From positions 1 through 14,798 of the forward strand of contig CALLXO010000219.1 in NCBI GenBank assembly GCA_937875645.1: 14,798 bases of DNA, given 5' to 3'. Under the pieces are notes generated by a model that saw only the letters and a program-made list of their open reading frames with translations, ran no database searches and had not been told where the DNA came from. Positions 1 to 8,632 of this stretch are shown here, piece by piece (the first letter of the stretch is position 1; every line of letters starts with the position of its first letter). Source of the DNA: an uncultured Clostridia bacterium. GTDB taxonomy: Bacteria > Bacillota > Clostridia > Christensenellales > CAG-314. The position numbers and the translations under genes are program-made.

Positions 1-2
1 TG

Positions 3-725
3 CGTGCTGGAGCTATGCCCATTACTTCTGCAATTAATCCTGATGTATACGAGGAAATTATTGAGCCTTATTTCAAAAAGGGAGAGAATATATTTTATAT
101 TGCTTTTGGCAGGGAGTTTAGCGGTACTTTTGAGCATTTAGATACTGCGCTTAAAAACTTAAAGGTTAAGTATCCCCAGCGCAAAATGACGATTTTTGAT
201 ACAAAAGCTATATCCGTACCAACGGGAGTACAGGTTAAGTATGCGGCAGAATTATGGAAAAAGGGCGCAACAGACGAAGAACTTTTAGATTTTTTAAATG
301 AGTTTACGCATCACGTAAATTGTTATTTTGTTGTGGATAGCCTCAAACATCTTTATCGTGGCGGCAGACTCAGCAAAGCGGGTATGATTGCGGGGAGTAT
401 TTTGGGTATAAAACCCATTTTGACTTTTAACGAAAAGGGCGGCTTGTCTGTAGCCAAAAAGATAAAAGGTCGCAAGGCGGCGGCGCGGTTTTTGGCGCAA
501 GAGGTCATTGATAATGTCCGCAAACTTGACGAGTACGAGATTTACGTTTTAGACGCTGACGATGAGGAAAACGGTAACCGTATCCGTGATATGATAAAAG
601 AAGCGTTGCCTAATGCTAATATTGTACGTCAGCCTGTAGGTCCAGTTATTGGTACTCATTGCGGACCGGGCACCGTTGCAACAGTTTATTATGGGGATAA
701 ACGCATTATCCCACTTGCCAAATAA
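3..725 (+). CDS. DegV family fatty-acid-binding protein (5' end missing)
   Basis: DegV proteins bind a long-chain fatty acid. In Firmicutes the related FakB proteins present fatty acids to the kinase FakA, but many paralogues have no assigned role. The reading frame is already open at the window edge (Arg-Ala-Gly-Ala precede the first Met at 15). The visible 240 or so residues lack roughly 40 N-terminal residues of the usual 280, so the Met at 15 is probably internal. Visible family features are the YIAFGREFSGTF segment (the SGT/SGTY lipid carboxylate-binding loop), the DSLKHLYRGGRLSKAG segment and the LGIKPIL strand before the C-terminal part. The gene ends 56 bp before a hairpin terminator. 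No fakA-like partner is visible. The family call is secure; the ligand and pathway are inferred from the family only. Confidence 0.88.
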   Translation, partial: RAGAMPITSAINPDVYEEIIEPYFKKGENIFYIAFGREFSGTFEHLDTALKNLKVKYPQRKMTIFDTKAISVPTGVQVKYAAELWKKGATDEELLDFLNEFTHHVNCYFVVDSLKHLYRGGRLSKAGMIAGSILGIKPILTFNEKGGLSVAKKIKGRKAAARFLAQEVIDNVRKLDEYEIYVLDADDEENGNRIRDMIKEALPNANIVRQPVGPVIGTHCGPGTVATVYYGDKRIIPLAK

Positions 726-780
726 TTTTTTATAATTATTGGCAAATTCGCATGACTGTATTAAAAATATTGTAATACTA

Positions 781-804
781 AAACCGCGCTAAAACGCGGT
801 TTTT
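781..804 (+). terminator. Rho-independent terminator after the degV-like gene
   Basis: An 8-bp perfect stem (AAACCGCG, 781-788, with CGCGGTTT, 795-802) closes a 6-nt loop and runs into a T tract. It separates the degV-like gene from the next transcription unit. Confidence 0.85.
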
Positions 805-844
805 AAAATGGTAAAAAACATAATAATGCAACAAACATAATTCC

Positions 845-873
845 TTGCTTAATAATAATTAAGATGATAAAAT
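845..873 (+). promoter_or_regulatory. Possible sigma-A promoter for the Dabb gene
   Basis: TTGCTT (845-850) and TAAAAT (868-873) are separated by 17 bp. The predicted start near 880 would leave a leader of only about a dozen bases, with the ribosome binding site right at the 5' end. The hexamers are imperfect and the region is AT-rich, so this is tentative. It is supported by the terminators on both sides, which imply that the gene has its own promoter. Confidence 0.35.
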
Positions 874-892
874 AGCGTGAGAGGTGACAAAA

Positions 893-1189
893 ATGATAAA
901 ACATGTAGTGTGCTTTAAACTAAAAGACAATAGTAACAAAGCAAAGGAAGAGGCTAAAAAAGTACTATTAGGCATGAAAGGCAATGTGCCTTCTATTGTA
1001 GACATAGCAGTGGGTACTGATTTTTTGGGTAGCGAACGTAGTTACGATGTTATTTTGGAGGTTGTGTTAAAGGATAAACAGATGTTAGACGTTTATCAGC
1101 AGGATAAATATCATTGTGAAGTGGTAAAATCGTATATGCACACTCATAGAGTTTCTTCTGTTGCTATTGATTACGAGATGGACGAATAA
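893..1189 (+). CDS. Dabb-domain (stress-responsive alpha/beta barrel) protein
   Basis: This is a 98-residue single-domain protein. It opens with MIKHVVCFKLKDN, which matches the first strand of the Dabb (dimeric alpha-beta barrel) family, and has the SYDVILEVVLKD core strand and a conserved YHCEVVKSYMHTH segment towards the end. Members are small cytosolic dimers; plant ones are stress-induced, while most bacterial ones have no known substrate. I chose the ATG at 893 over the in-frame GTG at 884. The GAGAGGTG ribosome binding site (879-886) is well spaced for 893 and overlaps the GTG, and family members normally begin MIKH. The gene is monocistronic, with terminators before and after it. Family assignment is good; no function can be given. 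Confidence 0.85.
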   Translation: MIKHVVCFKLKDNSNKAKEEAKKVLLGMKGNVPSIVDIAVGTDFLGSERSYDVILEVVLKDKQMLDVYQQDKYHCEVVKSYMHTHRVSSVAIDYEMDE

Positions 1190-1217
1190 TTTCATTTTTT
1201 AAATTTTTTTGACTAAA

Positions 1218-1246
1218 GGGAGCGAATGACGCTCTCATTTTTTTTT
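1218..1246 (+). terminator. Rho-independent terminator after the Dabb gene
   Basis: GGGAGCG (1218-1224) pairs with CGCTCTC (1230-1236), with one G-U pair and a 5-nt loop, followed by a run of nine T (1238-1246). Confidence 0.88.
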
Positions 1247-1250
1247 GCTA

Positions 1251-1279
1251 TTGACAAAGGGATGTAGGAAGATTATAAT
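1251..1279 (+). promoter_or_regulatory. Consensus sigma-A promoter of the DUF2804 gene
   Basis: A perfect TTGACA (1251-1256) and a perfect TATAAT (1274-1279) are spaced 17 bp apart, directly after the preceding terminator. The expected start near 1286 falls on the ribosome binding site (CGGAGGA, 1285-1291), so the leader would be only about 13 nt. The promoter also rules out the longer reading frame that starts at 1245. Confidence 0.85.
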
Positions 1280-1298
1280 AAAAACGGAGGATGGTTTT

Positions 1299-2378
1299 AT
1301 GGGGGAATTCAGTAAATATATCAGCTCCAAACGGAGGAGCGTGCCTACGCCAAAATCAATTGTAGACGAAAAGGGTCAATGCGTATTTGGTACTTTTGAT
1401 AAGGAATTTATCGATTTAGATTTGTTGCGGGCAAAAAAGCCAACACGTGCACCAAGCTTTTTAAACAAAACAAGGTTTACAGCGTGGGAAGCAATGGAGG
1501 TAAACCTAAAAGACTGTGTTGTTTTGACTGCCTTATGCGATATGGGGCTTTTTGGGATAAATTTGACATTGTTTTATGACAAGCGCACTAAAAAGGTGCA
1601 CACATTTAGTACCAACTTACCGTCAAAAAAGACATACATATCACCTAATTTATTAGAGAGTAACAAAACACAAGCAACACATAAAAACGGTTTTATTCTT
1701 TTTGAAAACAATTTTGGCGAGGGGAAGTGCAGTGTAAAAGGCAACCACAAAAACAAAAAGGGCGAAAATATACAATACGATTTTTTATTAGAGAGAGTAA
1801 GCCTGCCTTGTGTGGTAAGTATTCCTTTTGGCAAAAACCGTCCCTTGTACAGTCAAAAGGATTTTTTTGCGGCACAAGGTAAAATTATCTTTAACGGGGA
1901 GGAGTTTCTGTCAGACGAAAACAGCACAGCAATTATTGATGACCATAAGGGTTATTATCCAAGGCGCATGCACTATGATTGGGTAACCACTTTAGGCAGA
2001 GATTTTAACGGCGAAAAAAAATATTTTGCCTTTAACCTAACACGCAATCAGAGCATTAACCAAGAGGATTATAACGAAAACTTAATTTGGATGCAAGACA
2101 AAATTAGTCTTTTGCCTCCCGTTACTTTCCAAAAAAACATTTTGACAAAAGATTTTAAAGGGGAAGCAATTTGGAAGATAAAAGACGAGCATGATATGGT
2201 AAATATTGAGTTTAAGATAGAAGATATATATCGGAACGAAATTCATGCGTTGATTATTGATACGCAGTATTATGTTGCATTTGGCACGTTAAGCGGCTTT
2301 GTTCGTGACGAAGAGGGAAACAAAATTAGCGTGGACGGACTAACAGGGATTGGCGAAGATAAGAGCATGCTGTTTTAG
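1299..2378 (+). CDS. DUF2804 domain-containing protein
   Basis: This 359-residue protein spans the full length of the DUF2804 family, whose biochemical role is unknown. Recognisable conserved blocks in the C-terminal half are HYDWVTTLGRDFNG, FAFNLTRNQSINQEDYNENL, LIWMQDKISLLPPVTF, the Trp-Lys-Ile strand and the terminal FGTLSGFV...DGLTGIGED segment. No signal peptide or membrane helix is evident, so it is probably cytosolic and beta-rich. The ATG at 1299 is the start because GGAGGA sits 7 nt upstream. The in-frame TTG at 1245 lies inside the preceding terminator T tract and upstream of the promoter. It is a single-gene unit with a consensus promoter, followed by a possible hairpin terminator. 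Neighbours give no hint of function. Confidence 0.85.
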   Translation: MGEFSKYISSKRRSVPTPKSIVDEKGQCVFGTFDKEFIDLDLLRAKKPTRAPSFLNKTRFTAWEAMEVNLKDCVVLTALCDMGLFGINLTLFYDKRTKKVHTFSTNLPSKKTYISPNLLESNKTQATHKNGFILFENNFGEGKCSVKGNHKNKKGENIQYDFLLERVSLPCVVSIPFGKNRPLYSQKDFFAAQGKIIFNGEEFLSDENSTAIIDDHKGYYPRRMHYDWVTTLGRDFNGEKKYFAFNLTRNQSINQEDYNENLIWMQDKISLLPPVTFQKNILTKDFKGEAIWKIKDEHDMVNIEFKIEDIYRNEIHALIIDTQYYVAFGTLSGFVRDEEGNKISVDGLTGIGEDKSMLF

Positions 2379-2411
2379 CGACTTAATTCGTAATTACATT
2401 TTTATATTTTG

Positions 2412-2464
2412 AAAGGTAATTTTAAGCAAATAAAAAGCAATATTTGTTTTATTGTTACCTTTTT
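2412..2464 (+). terminator. Possible terminator after the DUF2804 gene
   Basis: AAAGGTAA (2412-2419) pairs with TTACCTTT (2455-2462). The stem can be extended imperfectly inside by CAAATAAAA (2427-2435) with TTTTATTG (2447-2454), and a short T run follows. The stem is AT-rich and an alternative pairing exists (AAAAAGCA, 2432-2439, with TGCTTTTT, 2470-2477), so confidence is modest. Confidence 0.4.
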
Positions 2465-2621
2465 GAAAATGCTTTTTTAAATATTTTTTATTTTATAAAT
2501 TATTATTCTTTTTTTATAAATTTTGTAGTTTAGGCAAATTTAAGTGAATTTTGACCCTTATAATAAATCAACAAAAATTACATAAAATGTTTTTCACGTC
2601 AAAAATAGGCAAAGGAAGGCG

Positions 2622-2673
2622 TAAAAACGCTATACGACAAAATGCGCGTATTTATTCGCTCTAAAAACGCTAT
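2622..2673 (+). repeat. 12-bp direct repeat upstream of the gyrB promoter
   Basis: TAAAAACGCTAT occurs exactly at 2622-2633 and 2662-2673, 40 bp start to start. The second copy overlaps the position where a -35 element of the gyrB promoter would lie. The repeats could be an operator or simply a chance repeat in AT-rich DNA. Confidence 0.5.
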
Positions 2674-2690
2674 CTTTTTATATTTTTATA

Positions 2691-2699
2691 TGATATAAT
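2691..2699 (+). promoter_or_regulatory. Extended -10 promoter of gyrB-gyrA
   Basis: TGA-TATAAT (TG at 2691-2692, TATAAT at 2694-2699) is a good extended -10 element. The sequence 17 bp upstream (around 2671) is not a recognisable -35, as is common for extended -10 promoters. The expected leader is about 50 nt. It probably drives both gyrase genes. Confidence 0.6.
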
Positions 2700-2754
2700 T
2701 ATAAGGTAAATAAATTTGCAAATAGGCTATTAAACACATAAAAGGGAGGTATAT

Positions 2755-4628
<1,874 letters not shown>

Positions 4629-4638
4629 GGAGGGGGTT

Positions 4639-7122
4639 ATGGCAAAGGAAAAGGCAGAAAATTTAGCTTATCAAAAAGCGTTGGACAACGCTAAGGAAAA
4701 AGATATAAAAATAGTTGACGAAGTAAAAAAATCTTTTATTTCGTATGCAATGGCGGTTAACGTAAGTCGTGCCATTCCCGATGTGCGAGACGGTCTTAAA
4801 CCGGTACATCGCCGTATTTTGTATGCCATGAATGACATGGGCAACACTTACGACAAGCCGACAAAAAAATGTGCGCGTATTGTGGGTGAAGTGCTGGGTA
4901 AATATCATCCTCACGGCGATACGGCGGTATATGACGCTTTGGTGCGATTGGCGCAAGATTTTACAATACGCTGTCCCCTTATCAATGGCCAGGGTAACTT
5001 TGGCAGTGTGGACGGAGACCCGCCCGCCGCTCAAAGGTATACAGAGGCAAGACTAAGCAAAATTGCGGGAGAGTTACTGCGTGATATCGACAAGGAAACA
5101 GTTGATTTTGTACCTAACTTTGACGATACGCTAAAACAGCCCTCCGTATTGCCTGCAAGATATCCAAATATTTTGGTCAACGGTGCAGACGGTATTGCTG
5201 TGGGTATGGCTACCAGTATTCCGCCGCATAATTTAGGAGAAGTAATTGATGCGTGTTTAGCGCAGTTGGCTAACCCGGAAATTACCCTTGACGAACTTAT
5301 GCAACATTTACCGGCACCTGATTTCCCCACCGGGGGAGTACTTATGGGGATGAGCGCAGTTAAGCTTGCCTATAAAACAGGCAGAGGCAGCGTTATTATA
5401 CGTGCTAAAACGGAAATTGAGGAGAGCAACAACGGCCGTAGTCGTATTATTATTACCGAGCTTCCTTATCAAGTCAACAAAGCCAATCTGATAAAAACAA
5501 TGGCAAATTTGGCTAAGGACAAAAAGATTGAAGGTATAGCCGACATAAGTGAGGAAAGCGACCGTCAAGGAATGCGCATTGTAATAGAAATCAAAAAAGA
5601 TGCTTGTACGCAAGTAGTTTTAAATGCGCTCTTTAAACAGACGCAACTGCAAGTTAAGTACGGAATTATCCTTTTGGCTTTGGCTAACGGCGAGCCGCAC
5701 ATAATGGGGATAAAGGAAATTTTTTCCCATTATATCGCTCATCGAAAAGAAGTTATTTTGCGGCGTACACGCTTTGACCTCGAAAAAGCGCAGGAACGTC
5801 ATCATATAGTAAGCGGTTTGGTTATAGCGCAAGACAACATCGACAGAGTGGTGGAAATTATCAAAAAATCCGCCGACAGGGTGGAAGCTGCCGAAAAACT
5901 TATCAGCACTTTCTTTTTGTCGGATAAACAGGCGGGGGCTATACTGGATATGCGTCTGTCCCGCTTAACAAGCCTTGAGGTGGTAAGTTTGCATTCCGAA
6001 TTAACAGATTTAGAGCAAAAAATACAGGAATATAAGAGCATTATTAACAGCCCCGACAAAGTGTGCGATATTATTTCAACAGAAATGACGGAAGTAAAGG
6101 AAAAATACAGCGAAGATCGCCGTACGGAAATTTCCTATGACTATGACGGGGATATTGCTATTGCCGACTTAATCGAAAAGGAAGACGTTGTTATTTCTAT
6201 GACACATTTTGGCTATGTTAAACGCTTGCCGGTGACTGAATATAGGTCGCAAAGACGAGGAGGCAGAGGGGTAACAGGGCATAAACCAAAGGAAGAGGAT
6301 TTTGTCGAAAATATGTTTATCTGCAATACGCATGACGATATACTGTATTTTACAAATAAAGGCAAAGTCTACAGTACCAAAGCATTTGAGATACCCGAAG
6401 CGCAAAAAACAGCGCGGGGGAGAGCAATTGTTAATTTGTTGCAGTTGACGGAGGACGAAAAGGTAACGGCAGTTATACCGCTGACAGAAGGAGCGCGCGG
6501 ATATTTGTTTATGGCAACAAAGCGTGGGCTGGTCAAAAAAACAGACTTAAAAGAGTTTGAGAGTATTCGAAAAGTTGGAAAGATAGCGATTACTCTTATC
6601 GATGATGACGAGCTTATCGGAGTGAGCCAAACGACAGGTTATGACGAAATTATTATAGCCAGCAGCGAAGGCAAGTGCATAAGGTTTTCCGAAGAAGATG
6701 TACGGGCTATGGGCAGAGAAGCACAAGGCGTACGCAGCATGAAGATAGATGATGACGATTTTATAGTTGATATGTCGGTGGTTAAAAATGGTCTGGAAGT
6801 TATTACCATAAGTCAAAACGGTTATGGAAAACGTTCGGACATCATCGACTACCGTTTACAATCACGAGCGGGTAAAGGTATAAAAGCGGGAGTGTTTAAC
6901 GAAAAAACAGGAAGGCTTGTCAACTTAAAGCTTGTTGACCCCGAAGACGACATAATGATTATTTCTGACAACGGAGTCATAATAAGAGTTGCCGCAAAGG
7001 AAATTAGCAAGATTGGCAGAGACACACAAGGAGTACGCATAATGAGGTTTAAGCAAGGCGAAGCAAACGTAGTTTGTCTTGCTAACACACCTGCAGACGC
7101 AGAGGATATAGAGGAAGAATAA
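4639..7122 (+). CDS. gyrA: DNA gyrase subunit A
   Basis: This is an 827-residue subunit that cuts and rejoins DNA during supercoiling, acting with GyrB. The winged-helix region holds the catalytic Tyr134 in [10 protein letters not shown] and the quinolone-resistance region [11 protein letters not shown], where Thr95 and Asp99 match E. coli Ser83 and Asp87. The coiled-coil/tower region follows. The C-terminal DNA-wrapping pinwheel contains the GyrA box QRRGGRG at residues 538-544, which marks it as gyrase rather than topoisomerase IV ParC. The protein ends in an acidic tail. A lysine-rich N-terminal extension of about 25 residues precedes the conserved [21 protein letters not shown] block. The start at 4639 follows a strong AAGGAGGGGG site (4627-4636) that overlaps the gyrB stop codon, implying one transcript. 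An in-frame ATG at 4588 lies inside gyrB and is rejected. Confidence 0.97.
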   Translation: MAKEKAENLAYQKALDNAKEKDIKIVDEVKKSFISYAMAVNVSRAIPDVRDGLKPVHRRILYAMNDMGNTYDKPTKKCARIVGEVLGKYHPHGDTAVYDALVRLAQDFTIRCPLINGQGNFGSVDGDPPAAQRYTEARLSKIAGELLRDIDKETVDFVPNFDDTLKQPSVLPARYPNILVNGADGIAVGMATSIPPHNLGEVIDACLAQLANPEITLDELMQHLPAPDFPTGGVLMGMSAVKLAYKTGRGSVIIRAKTEIEESNNGRSRIIITELPYQVNKANLIKTMANLAKDKKIEGIADISEESDRQGMRIVIEIKKDACTQVVLNALFKQTQLQVKYGIILLALANGEPHIMGIKEIFSHYIAHRKEVILRRTRFDLEKAQERHHIVSGLVIAQDNIDRVVEIIKKSADRVEAAEKLISTFFLSDKQAGAILDMRLSRLTSLEVVSLHSELTDLEQKIQEYKSIINSPDKVCDIISTEMTEVKEKYSEDRRTEISYDYDGDIAIADLIEKEDVVISMTHFGYVKRLPVTEYRSQRRGGRGVTGHKPKEEDFVENMFICNTHDDILYFTNKGKVYSTKAFEIPEAQKTARGRAIVNLLQLTEDEKVTAVIPLTEGARGYLFMATKRGLVKKTDLKEFESIRKVGKIAITLIDDDELIGVSQTTGYDEIIIASSEGKCIRFSEEDVRAMGREAQGVRSMKIDDDDFIVDMSVVKNGLEVITISQNGYGKRSDIIDYRLQSRAGKGIKAGVFNEKTGRLVNLKLVDPEDDIMIISDNGVIIRVAAKEISKIGRDTQGVRIMRFKQGEANVVCLANTPADAEDIEEE

Positions 7123-7125
7123 AAT

Positions 7126-7155
7126 AAGGACGGAATTTTTCCGTCCTTCCTTGTT
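7126..7155 (+). terminator. Probable terminator after gyrA
   Basis: AAGGACGG (7126-7133) pairs perfectly with CCGTCCTT (7141-7148) around a 7-nt loop, 3 bp after the gyrA stop. The following tract (CCTTGTTC) is only moderately T-rich, so termination may be incomplete. On the other strand the hairpin is followed by an equally moderate T-rich run. Confidence 0.55.
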
Positions 7156-7211
7156 CAATATGAAAATTGTTTGAAAAAAATACAAAACAAAAAAATGCCG
7201 TTGCGACGTGC

Positions 7212-7241
7212 TTGACAATTTGCGCTCTTTTTGTGTATAAT
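7212..7241 (+). promoter_or_regulatory. Sigma-A promoter of the purine operon
   Basis: Perfect TTGACA (7212-7217) and TATAAT (7236-7241) hexamers are separated by 18 bp. The expected start near 7248 gives a leader of about 140 nt, which contains the riboswitch. Confidence 0.85.
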
Positions 7242-7258
7242 TGAGATAAGATGAAAGG

Positions 7259-7362
7259 TTTTTTGCAACTGACGGAAAGAGCGGATATTACCGCAAGGGA
7301 GCAAAAAAATTAGGTGCCGTCCGTCTGGGCAGTTTGTGTAAGCCACAATACTGTCCTTTTTT
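7259..7362 (+). ncRNA. ZTP (pfl) riboswitch controlling the purine operon
   Basis: The leader fits the ZTP/ZMP aptamer. P1 is TTTTTTGC (7259-7266) with GCAAAAAA (7301-7308). P2 is GCGG (7281-7284) with CCGC (7291-7294). The family-typical AACTGACGG and GGGAGC segments flank P2. The 3' domain (7315-7331) holds the hallmark CCGTCTGGGC, with P3 as TGCC (7315-7318) with GGCA (7328-7331). The pseudoknot pairs GACGG (7271-7275) with CCGTC (7321-7325), a compensated A-U version of the usual GGCGG/CCGCC. The expression platform is a terminator whose 5' arm is the same GGGCA, so ligand binding should block termination. ZTP/ZMP rises when 10-formyl-tetrahydrofolate is short. Structure and motif matches are seen directly; the ligand is known for the family; the ON direction is inferred. 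Confidence 0.9.
7327..7362 (+). terminator. Riboswitch-controlled intrinsic terminator upstream of purE
   Basis: GGGCAGT (7327-7333) pairs with ACTGTCC (7350-7356, one G-U pair). The inner TTGTG (7334-7338) pairs with CACAA (7344-7348), leaving a one-base bulge and a 5-nt loop, followed by six T (7357-7362). Its 5' arm overlaps the conserved CTGGGC core and the P3 strand of the aptamer, so the two folds exclude each other. Confidence 0.85.
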
Positions 7363-7387
7363 AGTTTTTGATTAAAATGAGGTCGAT

Positions 7388-7879
7388 ATGAAAAAAGTTG
7401 GCATTATTATGGGTAGCGACAGCGATTTAGCCGTTGTCAGCAAAGCTATAGAAACATTAAGCCGTTTTGGCGTGACTGTAGAGAGTCATATTTATTCCGC
7501 TCATCGCACACCTGAAGCTGTGCGCAATTTTGCTTTAAACGCTAAAAACAACGGATTTGGCGTATTGATAGCGGCGGCAGGCAAGGCTGCGCACTTAGCG
7601 GGAGCAGTAGCAGCAAATACTACGCTGCCTGTTATTGGAATACCTATAAAATCCATCGCTTTAGAGGGACTGGATGCGTTGTTGTCTACTGTTCAGATGC
7701 CCTCCGGAGTGCCGGTAGCAACTGTTGCTATAGACGGTGCGGAAAATGCCGCATATTTGGCGATTCAAATTTTAGCGGTAAATGACGAAGGTTTATCGCA
7801 AAAACTGTCGGCGTACAAGCAGACAGCGGCGGAAAATATTTTACTTAAAGATAGAGAACTTAATACAAGAAATAAATAA
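7388..7879 (+). CDS. purE: N5-CAIR mutase, PurE class I
   Basis: PurE class I converts N5-carboxyaminoimidazole ribonucleotide to CAIR in purine synthesis, as an octamer in the cytosol. This 163-residue protein has the substrate loop GSDSD (9-13), SAHRTP with His39 (37-42), and AAGKAAHLAG with His69 (63-72). VQMPSGVPVATVAID follows in the C-terminal half. SAHR and AAHL are class I signatures; class II AIR carboxylases have SAHK and GRSN instead. The usual GGAAHLPG loop is varied to GKAAHLAG. Class I enzymes depend on PurK for N5-CAIR, but no purK lies in the window. This is the first gene of the operon, 25 bp after the riboswitch terminator T tract, with GAGGT (7379-7383) as ribosome binding site. 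Confidence 0.95.
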   Translation: MKKVGIIMGSDSDLAVVSKAIETLSRFGVTVESHIYSAHRTPEAVRNFALNAKNNGFGVLIAAAGKAAHLAGAVAANTTLPVIGIPIKSIALEGLDALLSTVQMPSGVPVATVAIDGAENAAYLAIQILAVNDEGLSQKLSAYKQTAAENILLKDRELNTRNK

Positions 7880-7899
7880 GTGTTAAATAAGGAGTTTTT

Positions 7900-8616
7900 A
7901 TGAAAAAAACAAATCTGCTTTACGAAGGAAAAGCTAAAAAAGTATACGAGAGCGACAACAAAGACGTTTATATTGTAAGTTATAAAGATGACGCCACCGC
8001 CTTTAACGGACTTAAAAAAGGCACAATAATGGATAAAGGCGAGATAAACAACCGTGTCACAAATTTTTTGATGCAACTGTTGGAAAAAAACGGTATTCCC
8101 ACTCATTTTGTGCAAGAGCTCAACGCTCAAGAAACCGCCGTAAAACGTGTTGAAATAATTCCGATAGAAGTAATAGTGCGCAATATTGCCGCCGGCAGTT
8201 TAGCTAAGCGGGTGGGTTTGAGTGAAGGCACAAAGCTTTCCTCCACCGTTTTGGAATATTGCTATAAAAATGACGAATTAGGCGACCCCATGGTTAACGA
8301 ATATCATATTGAGGCTTTAAAATGGGCTACAAAAGAGGAAATGAAGATTATTGCAGAATACAGCTTTAAAATCAATGATATTTTGTCTGATTATCTTGCA
8401 AAGAGCAACATAACATTAATTGACTTTAAATTAGAATTTGGAAGGTTAGAGGACGGCACGGTTATTTTAGCCGATGAAATTTCTCCTGATACCTGCCGTT
8501 TTTGGGATAGTACCACAAATGAAAAATTAGATAAAGACCGTTTCCGCCGTGATTTAGGCGGAGTGGAAGATGCATACCGCGAAATTCTTAAACGCCTTAT
8601 TGGGCAAAATCAGTAA
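7900..8616 (+). CDS. purC: SAICAR synthetase (phosphoribosylaminoimidazole-succinocarboxamide synthase)
   Basis: PurC joins CAIR and aspartate with ATP to make SAICAR. The 238-residue length is typical of the monofunctional bacterial enzyme. Motifs in order are [10 protein letters not shown] (7-16, ATP loop), DDATAFNG (30-37), [14 protein letters not shown] (87-100), DFKLEFG (175-181) and the signature [12 protein letters not shown] (192-203), followed by KDRFRRDLG. The start has AAGGAG (7889-7894) 5 nt upstream, and the gene begins 20 bp after purE. Its product is later cleaved by the PurB encoded further along the operon. Confidence 0.97.
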   Translation: MKKTNLLYEGKAKKVYESDNKDVYIVSYKDDATAFNGLKKGTIMDKGEINNRVTNFLMQLLEKNGIPTHFVQELNAQETAVKRVEIIPIEVIVRNIAAGSLAKRVGLSEGTKLSSTVLEYCYKNDELGDPMVNEYHIEALKWATKEEMKIIAEYSFKINDILSDYLAKSNITLIDFKLEFGRLEDGTVILADEISPDTCRFWDSTTNEKLDKDRFRRDLGGVEDAYREILKRLIGQNQ

Positions 8617-8632
8617 TAAAAAAGAGGTAAAA

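Larger units (their letters stand above)
2379..2754. other. AT-rich non-coding region between the DUF2804 gene and gyrB
   Basis: I see no credible ORF in this 376-bp stretch on either strand. In order it contains an imperfect hairpin that may terminate the upstream gene (2412-2464), a nearly pure A/T tract (about 2475-2530), a TATAAT at 2559-2564 without a matching -35, two copies of a 12-bp repeat (2622-2633, 2662-2673), and an extended -10 promoter for gyrB. gyrB lies near oriC in many Firmicutes, but I found no DnaA box (TTATCCACA or its complement), so there is no support for an origin here. Confidence 0.6.

Noticed and set aside
884..892. GTG start for the Dabb gene
   Set aside because: The GTG is part of the ribosome binding site for the ATG at 893, and family members begin MIKH.
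1245..1298. Longer DUF2804 reading frame starting at TTG 1245
   Set aside because: It begins in the T tract of the preceding terminator and contains the promoter hexamers. It has no ribosome binding site, whereas ATG 1299 has one at good spacing.
4663..5034. Minus-strand ORF of 123 codons within gyrA, and similar antisense ORFs such as 7765-8130
   Set aside because: They lie opposite strongly conserved genes, lack ribosome binding sites and resemble no protein family. They are shadows of the codon bias on the + strand.
7242..7387. Guanine riboswitch or PurR box in the purE leader
   Set aside because: No purine-riboswitch core motifs and no paired CGAA/TTCG PurBox were seen. The leader instead fits the ZTP aptamer in every helix.
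8570..8632. Upstream ATG for purF inside purC
   Set aside because: It would put about 28 residues before the catalytic cysteine and has no ribosome binding site. The ATG at 8633 gives the usual short propeptide.
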